A DNA stretch of 61,290 nucleotides from an uncultured Muribaculaceae bacterium (GCA_910585755.1 CAJUFH010000012.1:1-61290); one strand, 5' to 3'. Shown: positions 51,321 to 59,450, counted from the first letter of the stretch. Notes: a model not told the origin generated them from the sequence alone. Numbers and translations are program-made.

Positions 51321-51746
51321 TCACAAGGATAAGTGGAGTATGGGATAAGGGCGACCTGCATCATCCGTTTCATCTCTCGCTATTATCCGGAATCCTTTAG
51401 CTTTGTAGAAATCCAAAGCCGAGGGATTCTGTTCGTTCACATCGACTCTTGTCGCCCCTCGTTGTTTTGCATACTCTATGAGCGCGGATCCATAGCCCTG
51501 ACCACGGCGGTCACTGTCTATAAAGAGCATTTCTACTGAGTCCGAACCCAATCCTATGAATCCGAGATACACGCCGTTGTCGGCAATGGCGTAGAGATCT
51601 ACATTAGGGAAATAGTCTGGAATCAGCGCGGCTTTTATCTTATTGAAGTCCTCTTCATTCAGAAAACTGTGGGTAGCCCTTACTGAACGCTCCCATATTC
51701 GTGCGAGCGTCTCATAATCATTTTGATTACATCGTACTATTTCCAT
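51321..51746 (-). CDS. GNAT acetyltransferase
   Basis: This is a 141-residue single-domain GNAT protein. Landmarks are the start IVRCNQNDYETLARIWERSVRATHSFL, the strand VEMLFIDSDRRGQGYGSALIEYA (acetyl-CoA motif RRGQGYGSAL), and NPSALDFYKAKGFR. The substrate is not predictable. Its base composition is more AT-rich than the neighbouring RimJ-like GNAT. The -7 box lies so close to the ATG that the message may be leaderless. Confidence 0.88.
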   Translation of the reverse strand: MEIVRCNQNDYETLARIWERSVRATHSFLNEEDFNKIKAALIPDYFPNVDLYAIADNGVYLGFIGLGSDSVEMLFIDSDRRGQGYGSALIEYAKQRGATRVDVNEQNPSALDFYKAKGFRIIARDETDDAGRPYPILHLSL

Positions 51747-51750
51747 ACCG

Positions 51751-51758
51751 CAAAATTA
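51751..51758 (-). promoter_or_regulatory. -7 box TAATTTTG abutting the GNAT start
   Basis: CAAAATTA on the plus strand is a perfect minus-strand TAnnTTTG. Only four bases (CGGT) separate it from the ATG at 51746. Confidence 0.6.
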
Positions 51759-51833
51759 TCACTTTTCCATGAATTACGGAATTTTCCACCGCGACTATCG
51801 TTCAGAAATTCATGGATTTTTAGTAATTTTGTG

Positions 51834-51841
51834 TTCGGAAT
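51834..51841 (+). promoter_or_regulatory. -7 box TAATTTTG for the META-rhodanese operon
   Basis: This is an exact TAnnTTTG match 82 bases upstream of the META lipoprotein start. It would serve the four-gene operon to 53441. Confidence 0.6.
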
Positions 51842-51923
51842 ACTTGTCAAATTCAAAACGATAAGAGACCGGTCGAAATATTGAAATAATCAGGCCCGTT
51901 AGTGTATTTTTGAGCAGTTACTT

Positions 51924-52415
51924 ATGAAGAAATCCAATATAACACTCGGTGCTGTTGCCGCATTGTTAATGGCAACGGCGACCGGCTGCGCCGGTAAAAA
52001 AAAGGCAGAATCAGACAACACCGATGAAGCGGTTCAGACCAAAGTCGCAAACGCCGACATTCGCGGGCAATGGTATATCGAAAACATCGTTTTCAGCGAT
52101 TCCGACTATGTGCGTCCCGACGAGACGTCCTCGAGTATGAAACAGTATATCGTATTCGAAGACAGCACGTACTTCATCATGACCAACTGCAACTCGTTCA
52201 GCGGCTCCTATATTGTAAAAGGGGATTCCATCTTTCTCGGTGACGGAATTATGACCGAGATGGCATGCGATGACATGCAGACTGAGGATGCCCTGCGACA
52301 GATCCTTCCCTGGATATCAACGATAGATATTCAGAATGATTCTGTCATAAGACTGAATGGTTCGGCTCCCGCCGAATGTATCCTCCTGCGCAAAGCGAAA
52401 ACTGAAATCAAATGA
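51924..52415 (+). CDS. META/HslJ-like lipoprotein
   Basis: This 163-residue lipoprotein (signal ending ATATGC, C22) has a META-type beta barrel. ADIRGQWYIENIVFSD, YIVFEDSTYFIMTNCNSFSGSYIVKGDSIFLG, then MACDDMQTEDAL follow the order seen in HslJ/META proteins (W strand, CN-SG, M-C-M-EDAL). E. coli HslJ is linked to novobiocin resistance and heat stress; the Bacteroidales versions are uncharacterised. It is translationally coupled (ATGA overlap) to a rhodanese lipoprotein. Confidence 0.8.
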   Translation: MKKSNITLGAVAALLMATATGCAGKKKAESDNTDEAVQTKVANADIRGQWYIENIVFSDSDYVRPDETSSSMKQYIVFEDSTYFIMTNCNSFSGSYIVKGDSIFLGDGIMTEMACDDMQTEDALRQILPWISTIDIQNDSVIRLNGSAPAECILLRKAKTEIK

Positions 52416-52831
52416 ATGCGTTGTCAAAAATAATCAAACTCGCCATATCTTTGATAATAATGACAATGAGTGCCGCACAAATGTCCGGCTGCGACAACAA
52501 CGGCGATATCGCGTCTGTTTCGGCACTGGAATTTGAGAAGGAACTCAAAGCTGCCCCCGTGCGATTACTTGATGTCCGAACACCGCAAGAGTATGCCGAA
52601 GGGCATATTGACGGGGCATTGAACATCAACGTTCAATCCGATGATTTCCAACAAATAGCCGAGAAGGAATTGTCGAAGGACTCCACTATTCTTGTCTACT
52701 GTCGAAGCGGCAGACGCTCGATGGACGCGGCCGAGATTCTGACCAGGCTCGGATATAAGGTCATCAATCTCAAAGGCGGAATCATTGAGTGGAAAGAAGA
52801 TGGACTTCCGGTAACGACTGGAGGAATGTAA
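52412..52831 (+). CDS. Rhodanese-domain lipoprotein
   Basis: This is a 139-residue lipoprotein (signal ending AQMSGC, C27) with a single rhodanese domain: LLDVRTPQEYAEGHIDGALNINV, active cysteine C97 in LVYCRSGRRSMDAAEIL, and the end LKGGIIEWKEDGLPV. It may move sulfur or handle persulfides in the periplasm. The start overlaps the META gene stop by four bases, so the two are expressed together. Confidence 0.92.
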   Translation: MNALSKIIKLAISLIIMTMSAAQMSGCDNNGDIASVSALEFEKELKAAPVRLLDVRTPQEYAEGHIDGALNINVQSDDFQQIAEKELSKDSTILVYCRSGRRSMDAAEILTRLGYKVINLKGGIIEWKEDGLPVTTGGM

Positions 52832-52848
52832 AATAAAATAGTCTAAAG

Positions 52849-53082
52849 ATGATTCAGATAGGACGATTTAAACTGGGAGTTGCTCCGCTATCAATGATTA
52901 TTGTTTTCATTGTCTTGTCCGTGTGTGCCGTCGTTGCCGCTTTTCATCAGGCAAAACCGGAATATCCGATGCCATTGTCAGGACTAATCGTAATCAACGA
53001 GGGAATGGCATTGCTGGCAACTCTGGCCTATGGTATATTCGTCCATTTTGCTATAGCATTGGTCAATCGGCTGAAGAAATGA
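52849..53082 (+). CDS. Small two-helix membrane protein
   Basis: This 77-residue protein has two hydrophobic segments (about residues 13-32, PLSMIIVFIVLSVCAVVAAF, and 47-70). It has short basic ends (GRFK at the start, NRLKK at the end). I do not recognise a family. It overlaps the YjbR gene start by four bases (ATGA) and follows the rhodanese gene by 17 bases, so it is a genuine part of the operon. Confidence 0.75.
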   Translation: MIQIGRFKLGVAPLSMIIVFIVLSVCAVVAAFHQAKPEYPMPLSGLIVINEGMALLATLAYGIFVHFAIALVNRLKK

Positions 53083-53441
53083 ACATCGAGGAACTTAGAG
53101 CCCATTGTCTTTCGATGGAGGGCGTAACCGAGAAAACCCCTTTCGGGAAATTTGCCCGGCGTTTTGACTCAGTGCTCGTGTTCTATATCCTTGACCACAT
53201 GTTCTGCATGACCGACATAGACGATTTTACCTCTGTGACGGTCAAGGCCGCTCCCGAAGTAATCGAGGAACTGAGGATAACCCGTTCATCGGTCAGCAGT
53301 CATCGGAACATGAGTGAACGGCATTGGATACAGCTCAATCTCAACGGCGATGTTCCCGACAGCGAAATCTACGAGCTTATAAAAAGGTCGTATGAAATCG
53401 TAAAATCGAAATACACAAAGAAGATTAAAAAACAACATTGA
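53079..53441 (+). CDS. MmcQ/YjbR family protein
   Basis: This is a 120-residue protein of the MmcQ/YjbR fold: MNIEELRAHCLSMEGVTEKTPFG, VFYILDHMFCMTDID, VTVKAAPEVIEEL and the end HWIQLNLNGDVPDSEIYELIKRSYEIV. Members are small alpha/beta proteins with a double-wing motif and are possible DNA binders. I chose ATG 53079, which overlaps the preceding stop; an in-frame ATG at 52923 lies inside the preceding membrane-protein gene and adds a non-family stretch. Confidence 0.88.
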   Translation: MNIEELRAHCLSMEGVTEKTPFGKFARRFDSVLVFYILDHMFCMTDIDDFTSVTVKAAPEVIEELRITRSSVSSHRNMSERHWIQLNLNGDVPDSEIYELIKRSYEIVKSKYTKKIKKQH

Positions 53442-53535
53442 CCGTATCAGTGTTCTCCGAGGGCACCCATAAACATGGCGTATTTAGTCAGCCGAAGCTG
53501 GACTGTCGCGAAACCTCTCATAGGGCTTATTCAGG

Positions 53536-54030
53536 TTAAAGGATTTTCAACGCTATGGCCGCGCACGCCTCGGCATCGGCCAAGGCGTGGTGATGGTTCT
53601 CCATGTTGTAGCCGCACGCCGCTGCCGAAAGGTGTAGCTGGTGGCTGGGAATATTGAGCCAGCGACGCGACGCGGCGAGGGTGCAGTAAAATTCGTAGTC
53701 GGGATATTCCATGCCATACTCAGCGAATACCGCTTTAAGACAACTCTGGTCGAAGGGCCTGTTGTGGGCTACGAGAGGCAATCCCTCGATCAGTGGGGCG
53801 ATTTGTTCCCATACCTCGGGAAAGGTCGGCTGGCCGTCGGTGTCGAGGCGCGTCAACCCATGTACCGCGGTAGTCCAGTATGTATAATAGTTTGGAGTCG
53901 GCTGGATAAGAGAGTAGAATCTATCCACTATCTCACCTCCGCGGACAACGACCACGCCGACGCTGCACACGCTGCATCGCCGTCCGTTTGCTGTCTCAAA
54001 ATCTATCGCTGCGAAATCACGCATTGTCAT
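53536..54030 (-). CDS. DEDDh 3'-5' exonuclease (DnaQ-like)
   Basis: This 164-residue exonuclease has DEDDh active-site motifs: AIDFETANGRR (D, E), VAHNRPFDQSCL (D) and HHALADAEACA (H, D). It resembles the stand-alone polymerase III epsilon-like proteins that trim DNA or RNA ends. Its start overlaps the WYL regulator stop by four bases, so it is the last gene of the rtcB1-WYL-exonuclease run. In that setting an RNA-end-processing role is possible (inference). Confidence 0.9.
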   Translation of the reverse strand: MTMRDFAAIDFETANGRRCSVCSVGVVVVRGGEIVDRFYSLIQPTPNYYTYWTTAVHGLTRLDTDGQPTFPEVWEQIAPLIEGLPLVAHNRPFDQSCLKAVFAEYGMEYPDYEFYCTLAASRRWLNIPSHQLHLSAAACGYNMENHHHALADAEACAAIALKIL

Positions 54031-54932
54031 TCGTTGTTATAAAGTTCATACATATCTGAAATCCAGCCCTTCATCGTGTCGCGGAGCGACGCCGGGCTTA
54101 TGACCTCGACCATCGCGCCGACCTGGAGGAGTTTCATTATGAAATCATATGTCGGGGCGAGATACAGCTCGAAGTCGGCATACTCGCCGCAGTCCTCTAT
54201 CAGGCGTTGGGAATGGTGGAGGGGGAGGGACTTCAGGTAGTGTTTGTGGTCCTCGTTGGCGCGTATGACAATCCTCTCAGGCCTGACATCGCGGTCGAGC
54301 ACGATTCCATATGCCGTCGCGAAATATCCGGCCGCGTCGAAGGCAGCCGGCAGTCTGTAGGTCTCGCCGGTAGTCTCGACGCTTTCCACGCGGTCAAGCC
54401 CGTAAATCCTTATGTCGCCAAAATGAATGTTGTGGGCGAGCACATACCAGCGGTTCTCGAAGAGCTTGACGCAATAAGGCTCAATCGGGAATGTATATCC
54501 GTGGGATTTCTTGAACGGACGATATGTGATATTGACAACCCGGTTCTCCTTCATCGCTTCGAGTATTGTTGTCAGGTGGTCGCGCCCTGACGGTATCTCA
54601 TCGATTATGATACGTCCTTTCAGGGAGAGATTCTCCCCGATAAGGTTGCCCGCGGCAAAGGAATCGAGCATCCATTTCTTCAGCTTATCCTCGTCTATGT
54701 CTTCGGGGTTGGCTATAAAATAGAGATAGCCGCCCACCTTCTGACAATCGATAATGATGCCGAACTGCTCGAAGATAGCGTCGCGCCAGCGATTGAACGT
54801 CGCGCGATGGAGCGACTTGCCGTCGCTCAAATCTTTGTTCCGTTCCCATCTATCGGACAAATCCTTATGGGAAATTTTCCCGGCACGGCGAATCGTGTCA
54901 ATCAGCCAGGTGTATTTCTGCAGTTGGTTCAT
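54027..54932 (-). CDS. WYL-domain transcription regulator 1
   Basis: This 301-residue regulator has an N-terminal winged-HTH-like region (TWLIDTIRRAGKISHKDLSDRW, then SLHRATFNRWRDAIFEQFGI). The central WYL domain reads NRVVNITYRPFKKSHGYTFPIEPYCVKLFENRWYVLAHN. A C-terminal WCX domain follows (RIVIRANEDHKHYLKSLPLHHSQ). WYL domains bind nucleic-acid or nucleotide ligands and control DNA-damage or defence genes. It lies downstream of rtcB1 and has its own -7 box (54955-54962) with a palindrome upstream. It is probably self-regulated. Confidence 0.9.
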   Translation of the reverse strand: MNQLQKYTWLIDTIRRAGKISHKDLSDRWERNKDLSDGKSLHRATFNRWRDAIFEQFGIIIDCQKVGGYLYFIANPEDIDEDKLKKWMLDSFAAGNLIGENLSLKGRIIIDEIPSGRDHLTTILEAMKENRVVNITYRPFKKSHGYTFPIEPYCVKLFENRWYVLAHNIHFGDIRIYGLDRVESVETTGETYRLPAAFDAAGYFATAYGIVLDRDVRPERIVIRANEDHKHYLKSLPLHHSQRLIEDCGEYADFELYLAPTYDFIMKLLQVGAMVEVISPASLRDTMKGWISDMYELYNNE

Positions 54933-54954
54933 ATCGCATTGAGCTTTTACACCG

Positions 54955-55005
54955 CAAATTTAATCATTACCTGTATCATCTTGCGATACAGGTAATGATT
55001 AAATT
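54955..55005 (-). promoter_or_regulatory. WYL1 promoter within a 49-base perfect palindrome; operator type B
   Basis: Two exactly complementary 21-base arms (54957-54977 and 54985-55005) flank a 7-base loop. The core TGTATC-N7-GATACA spans 54972-54990. The minus-strand -7 box TAAATTTG (54955-54962) overlaps the outer arm, with nine bases between box and core. The same core and spacing occur before the AAA+ ATPase gene. It may also terminate rtcB1, whose stop is at 55007. Confidence 0.7.
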
Positions 55006-55006
55006 T

Positions 55007-56263
55007 TCATTTTGATGCCTTGAAGTTGAAGATTGGACGGATGATGGTGTCGATGGCGACGGTGTCGCCGATGTTGGCGATTATCTCCGAAGCGGGCTTG
55101 TAGACCATCGGGGACTCGTCACGGGTGTATTCGTTGACCGATTCGGAGTAGATGCCCCGCATGGATGCCTCGAAGTCTTCCATCGTGATTTTCTCGTATG
55201 CCTTTGCGCGGCTCATGACTCGTCCGGCGCCGTGGGGTGCAGAACTGTTCCAGTCGGGGTTGCCCTTTCCCGTGCAGAGCAACGAGCCGTCGCGCATATT
55301 CAACGGAATAATGCAGCGTTCTCCTGCGGCAGCCGAGATGGAGCCTTTGCGGATGATGTTGTCGTCGCTTATGTAGTTGTGGACTGATTCAAATTCTTCC
55401 AGAACCGGCACCTCCGGGAAGAACCTCATCAGCAGCAGTGATATGAGTTTGCGGTTGAGCACTGCCCAACGCTGGCAGACGCGCATGTCGTGGAGATAAC
55501 GCTCGCGTGCCTCACCCTCGACATAACAGAGCTCCGCAGGTAACGATGGTTCGGCTTGCTGCTGCTCTTTTCGCATTTTCGTTATGACGCCCTGCAATTC
55601 AGAGCGGCGCCCTGCGGCTTTGTATTCTTTGATTGTGCGACTGATTGTCTCCTCAAACTCATCCGCTCCGGCGGTAAGGTGCTTAACCGCCTCTGCCTGA
55701 TAGATGTCGGCGACCTGTTTGCCAAGATTGCGTGAGCCTGTGTGGATTACGAGATACACGTTTCTCTCATCATCCTTGTCAAGCTCGATGAAGTGGTTGC
55801 CGCCGCCAAGAGAACCGATAGCCTTGTTGATACGTCCCGAGTCCTTGAGTTCTCGGTAGCAATGAAGTTGGGTCACGAGCTGTTTAGCCTCGCGGTATAT
55901 TTCCATTTCCTCCCCGACAAGCGGTTTGAATCCGCGTTTATCCTCGCGAACCCACATGCCCGAAGGCACATTGCCTAGTATATGCTCGTGGAACGCGTGG
56001 AAATCAATATCAGCAAGTCTGCCGAGGTTGAGGATACGCATACCACAACCGATGTCAACGCCAACGATATTTGGAATTACCTTGTCGCCGAGGTCGCCGG
56101 TAAACCCGATAACACACCCCGCACCGGCGTGAACGTCGGGCATAATCCGTATCTTTCTGTCGGAGAAAACATCTATTGAAAGCAGTTCCTTTATCTGCTC
56201 TAATGCCGATTCCTCGATGTTGTCCGTGAAAATCTTCACGTCATAACCTTCTATTGTCTTCAT
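55007..56263 (-). CDS. rtcB: RtcB RNA ligase 1
   Basis: This GTP-dependent ligase joins RNA 2',3'-cyclic-phosphate or 3'-phosphate ends to 5'-OH ends. It has 418 residues. Metal-site residues are D70 and C73 (GVDIGCGMR) with histidines in MPDVHAG, SLGGGNHF and LVIHTGSRNLG. The guanylylated histidine is H344 in APHGAGRVMSR. All key residues are present. Its upstream region carries palindrome A nine bases from a -7-like TAACTTCG. A WYL regulator and an exonuclease follow in the same direction. No archease cofactor gene is seen. Confidence 0.95.
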   Translation of the reverse strand: MKTIEGYDVKIFTDNIEESALEQIKELLSIDVFSDRKIRIMPDVHAGAGCVIGFTGDLGDKVIPNIVGVDIGCGMRILNLGRLADIDFHAFHEHILGNVPSGMWVREDKRGFKPLVGEEMEIYREAKQLVTQLHCYRELKDSGRINKAIGSLGGGNHFIELDKDDERNVYLVIHTGSRNLGKQVADIYQAEAVKHLTAGADEFEETISRTIKEYKAAGRRSELQGVITKMRKEQQQAEPSLPAELCYVEGEARERYLHDMRVCQRWAVLNRKLISLLLMRFFPEVPVLEEFESVHNYISDDNIIRKGSISAAAGERCIIPLNMRDGSLLCTGKGNPDWNSSAPHGAGRVMSRAKAYEKITMEDFEASMRGIYSESVNEYTRDESPMVYKPASEIIANIGDTVAIDTIIRPIFNFKASK

Positions 56264-56289
56264 AGCGTGTTGTTTTATGATTTACACCG

Positions 56290-56325
56290 CGAAGTTAAAC
56301 AAGCGGTGCGCAACCATTTTACGCA
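56290..56325 (-). promoter_or_regulatory. rtcB1 promoter with operator type A
   Basis: TGCGCAA-CCATT-TTACGCA (56307-56325) is a 19-bp near-perfect palindrome. Nine bases separate it from the minus-strand -7-like TAACTTCG (56290-56297). The palindrome and spacing match those before rtcB2. The remaining gap to 56460 holds no gene. Confidence 0.65.
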
Positions 56326-56460
56326 GCAAAAATAATAGCAAGGTGACGCGATTCGCGAGACACCATAAAAATAATGCTTAAGTAACTGTTCCAAATCATT
56401 TTAGACAATCTCTTAAACGAAATTATATTACAGAATGCCTGAAGGTTCCTTTTCGTCGGA

Positions 56461-57483
56461 CTAATCGTTGTATTTCCCGGCTGCGATCTTGACGCTTTCG
56501 GCAATGCGCGCCCGGAACTCAGGCGGGGCGATGACTTCGGCATGACCGCCGTAGCCGAGAATCAGGCGTTCAAGCTCGTTGTTTATAACTACCTTCAATG
56601 AGATCTGGATGCTGCCGTCACGGAAGCGTTGTTCCACTTTCTGGGACTTATGAAACGGTTTTGACTCGACGTATGGGGCCTGCTGCCTGTCGACCTTGAT
56701 GACGACACGACGCGCCTTGTCGCTGATTTGCTTTGTGACTCCGATAGTGTCATCGAAGAAATGCTCCGGGTCAAAGTCAACGCATTTCCTGAAGGGATGT
56801 TCTTTATCCGGTCCGACGGAATGCATTCTGTCAAGCGCAAAGATATTGACCTGCGGCGAGTGGTTGGTTGACTTTTCGCAAATCAGGAACCACCGGTTGC
56901 GATATTCCTTCAGCAGATAAGGGTATACCACCAGAGTCTGCGGTTGACGAGCCTTGAACGACTGGTATTCGATAACCAAAGTCTGATGTTTGCGCACGGC
57001 ATCATAAATGACACCGATGAATTGAGCGCCCACATACCCTTCAACATGCTCCATATCCATAGCGGGAACCGATGTCCCGGTCTGGCGGGAAATCTGCTCA
57101 TTGAGCTTGCTGATTATGTCGATTGACGAGGCTAATTGCGGAAAGCCCTGAAGCTGCCGGAGAATATCGAGCGCCGAATTGAGGGCGTCGAGACCCTCTT
57201 CATTCAAAGGCAGATGCGTGATGCTGTAATCCGGGTCTTCATATTCGTAATACTTGTTGTCGCGCACCACTATGGGGGCGTTATATCCAAGTCGGTCGCT
57301 GCGCATCAGAGCAAGATCGTTCTGGAACGTACGCCGGCTTACGGGATTGCTTCTGCCCTCAAACTCCGCCAGCGCATCGGTACAGGCGTCAATCAGATCG
57401 TTGAGGGTCCAGCGCCGATAATGATTCTGCAGACATTTGTCAATCGTAGAAATACGGATAAGTGTAGCTCTGTTCAGTGGCAT
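56461..57483 (-). CDS. WYL-domain transcription regulator 2
   Basis: This 340-residue regulator has an N-terminal HTH region (ATLIRISTIDKCLQNHYRRWTLNDLIDACTDAL and SRRTFQNDLALMRS). The WYL core reads HQTLVIEYQSFKARQPQTLVVYPYLLKEYRNRWFLICE. A WCX end follows (RVVIKVDRQQAPYVESKPFHKSQK). It is a different subtype from WYL1, longer and with a linker at about residues 90-140. It is transcribed divergently from rtcB2-prfH across a 93-base gap holding operator A, so it is the most likely regulator of both rtcB promoters. Confidence 0.92.
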   Translation of the reverse strand: MPLNRATLIRISTIDKCLQNHYRRWTLNDLIDACTDALAEFEGRSNPVSRRTFQNDLALMRSDRLGYNAPIVVRDNKYYEYEDPDYSITHLPLNEEGLDALNSALDILRQLQGFPQLASSIDIISKLNEQISRQTGTSVPAMDMEHVEGYVGAQFIGVIYDAVRKHQTLVIEYQSFKARQPQTLVVYPYLLKEYRNRWFLICEKSTNHSPQVNIFALDRMHSVGPDKEHPFRKCVDFDPEHFFDDTIGVTKQISDKARRVVIKVDRQQAPYVESKPFHKSQKVEQRFRDGSIQISLKVVINNELERLILGYGGHAEVIAPPEFRARIAESVKIAAGKYND

Positions 57484-57522
57484 GGCATAAATTTTTCGCT
57501 AAAATAACCATTTTTCCCCTGC

Positions 57523-57558
57523 TGCGCAAATCGGTTGCGCACAGGCTTCTCAACTTTG
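57523..57558 (+). promoter_or_regulatory. rtcB2 promoter with operator type A
   Basis: TGCGCAA-ATCGG-TTGCGCA (57523-57541) is a perfect 19-bp palindrome. It lies nine bases before the -7-like CAACTTTG (57551-57558), which is 18 bases from the rtcB2 start. It occupies the place of the -33 box, in the gap between divergent WYL2 and rtcB2. Confidence 0.75.
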
Positions 57559-57576
57559 CAGTCAAAATAGAATAGT

Positions 57577-58776
57577 ATGATAATAGAAGGCAAAATGACA
57601 TCGGCTGAGATTTTCACCGGTAATATTGAAGAGCCGGCCCTCGACTGGCTTAAGGAACTTTGCGACCATCCGGCAATGGAGGGTGTGCCGATAGTGCAGA
57701 TGCCAGATGTTCACGCCGGGACCAACTGCAATGTCGGCACTGCTTATCCGATAAGTATGTATGTCAATCCCGACCATGTCGGCGTAGACATCGGTTGCAC
57801 CATTTCCATGCACAGGCTATCGGTTCCAGTCAATCACGAGGATTTTCCCATTCTCGACCATCGTATCAGGGAGGCGGTTCCTATGGGAACGGAAATCCGC
57901 GCGAAGAACTCGCTCAACGAGAAAGAACTGTTCCGTTTCCTCAATTCGCAGTATCAGCGAGCGCGTTCCTACGCTCCTGAGCTGATAAACGAAGCTCCAC
58001 GTATTGACGCACGGTTTATCACCGACTTCTGCCGCAGGATAAAACTGCAGGAGGGCATATTCTATAAGAGTCTCGGAACACTCGGGGGTGGCAACCATTT
58101 CGTTGAATATGGGGAGGATGAAGCCTCAGGCGAAGGCTGGCTGACAATCCACTGCGGGTCGCGCAATCTTGGCGTAAAAGTGGCAAACCACTGGCATAAT
58201 ATAGCGCGGAGTCCCAAACGCGCCAAATATATTGGCTTTCTATGGGATGATTCCTTGAGAGGCTATCTCTCGGATATGGTACTCGCTCAGGCATACGCTC
58301 TTTATAACCATCAAATCATCAGAGACAGCATCTTCGCGATTCTCAGAAAGCTATGCAAAGCCAAATGCGCGGAGTCGATATTCACCAGTCATAATTATAT
58401 ATCAGTGACCGACGAACGGCCGATGCTCCGTAAGGGGGCCATTGACGCCTCCGAAGGGCGAATGGTCGCGGTCCCTTTCAATATGCGCGACGGAATTGCC
58501 CTATGCGTCGGGAAAGGCAATGACCGCTGGCTCAATACCGCCCCCCATGGCGCCGGACGCGCTATTAGCCGGGCGCAAGCCAGGAAGCAGTTCGCGTTGG
58601 ACGATTTCAGGGAAACTATGTCGGGGGTGTTTTCGACATCAATATGCGAAGCCACGCTTGATGAGGCCCCTATGGCCTACAAGCCGATGGAAGAGATCCT
58701 GGACCTTATCAAACCGACAGTTGACATAATATCTATGATAAAGCCCAAACTTAATATCAAACACAACGGAGAATGA
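57577..58776 (+). CDS. rtcB2: RtcB RNA ligase 2 (PrfH-associated)
   Basis: This is a 399-residue RtcB of the type paired with PrfH. Metal-site residues are D71 and C74 (GVDIGCTIS), with histidines in MPDVHAG, LGGGNHFVEYG and TIHCGSRNLG. The guanylylated histidine is H324 in APHGAGRAISR. It overlaps prfH by four bases (ATGA). RtcB2-PrfH pairs repair 16S rRNA cut in the decoding centre by colicin E3-type ribotoxins: PrfH frees the damaged subunit and RtcB re-ligates it. A second in-frame ATG lies at 57595. Confidence 0.95.
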   Translation: MIIEGKMTSAEIFTGNIEEPALDWLKELCDHPAMEGVPIVQMPDVHAGTNCNVGTAYPISMYVNPDHVGVDIGCTISMHRLSVPVNHEDFPILDHRIREAVPMGTEIRAKNSLNEKELFRFLNSQYQRARSYAPELINEAPRIDARFITDFCRRIKLQEGIFYKSLGTLGGGNHFVEYGEDEASGEGWLTIHCGSRNLGVKVANHWHNIARSPKRAKYIGFLWDDSLRGYLSDMVLAQAYALYNHQIIRDSIFAILRKLCKAKCAESIFTSHNYISVTDERPMLRKGAIDASEGRMVAVPFNMRDGIALCVGKGNDRWLNTAPHGAGRAISRAQARKQFALDDFRETMSGVFSTSICEATLDEAPMAYKPMEEILDLIKPTVDIISMIKPKLNIKHNGE

Positions 58777-59360
58777 AACACTACATACAGATCACAGGGG
58801 GCCGAGGTCCTGTGGAATGCGCGAGAGTGGTGACTCTCGTCGCGCATGAGATTGTCAAAGCTATCCCGTCACTTCACCTTGCTGATTGCGAGCCGCATAA
58901 TCAGGCTGAAGGCTGCTATATGTCTATGACATTTGTCAAAGACGAGCCTATAGCGGAAACTATCGTCAAAGAATGGCAAGGCTCGGTATTATGGCGTTCC
59001 ACAGCCAATTCCTATCGGCCAGGGCACAAACGGTCCAACTGGTTTGTCGGAGTCAACTTCTTTGACGAACTGGAACTGCCGGAAATATCCGAATCGGATA
59101 TTGTTTACGAGACCTGCCGGTCTGGAGGGAAAGGGGGGCAGAACGTCAATAAGGTAGAGACCGCGGTACGCGCGATCCATATTCCATCCGGGATTTCGGT
59201 AAAATGCTCTGACGAACGTTCTCAGTCACAAAACAAGGCTCATGCCCGCGAACGACTGCTTCTTAAACTCCGCCAGCTAAACGACAATGCTTTGGCTGTT
59301 TCAAAATCGGCACGGTGGAGTTATCACGATTCTCTCGAGAGAGGCAATCCAGTGAAATAA
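58773..59360 (+). CDS. prfH: Peptide chain release factor homologue PrfH
   Basis: This 195-residue protein has the catalytic GGQ motif at 121-123 in CRSGGKGGQNVNKVETAVRA, followed by SGISVKCSDERSQSQNKAHARE as in class I release factors. It lacks the stop-codon recognition domain of RF1/RF2; the N-terminal part (MKHYIQITGGRGPVECARVV) is the PrfH-specific one. It hydrolyses peptidyl-tRNA on ribosomes with a damaged decoding centre. Translational coupling with rtcB2 supports a joint function. Confidence 0.95.
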   Translation: MKHYIQITGGRGPVECARVVTLVAHEIVKAIPSLHLADCEPHNQAEGCYMSMTFVKDEPIAETIVKEWQGSVLWRSTANSYRPGHKRSNWFVGVNFFDELELPEISESDIVYETCRSGGKGGQNVNKVETAVRAIHIPSGISVKCSDERSQSQNKAHARERLLLKLRQLNDNALAVSKSARWSYHDSLERGNPVK

Positions 59361-59388
59361 TTCACAGGAAAATTGTAAAATCAGAATG

Positions 59389-59424
59389 TGTATCGCCTTT
59401 TGATACACCCGCAGTTTAAATTTG
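59389..59424 (+). promoter_or_regulatory. AAA+ ATPase promoter with operator type B
   Basis: TGTATC-N7-GATACA (59389-59407) lies nine bases before a perfect -7 box TAAATTTG (59417-59424), which is 26 bases from the ATPase start. The same palindrome and spacing precede WYL1. The hairpin could also end the rtcB2-prfH transcript; its loop contains CCTTTT. Confidence 0.65.
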
Positions 59425-59450
59425 CATCATAAACAAAAAACTCGTCAGCT

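Noticed and set aside
56326..56460. Possible small gene or RNA after WYL2
   Set aside because: The stretch is AT-rich with no open frame of note and no strong hairpin.
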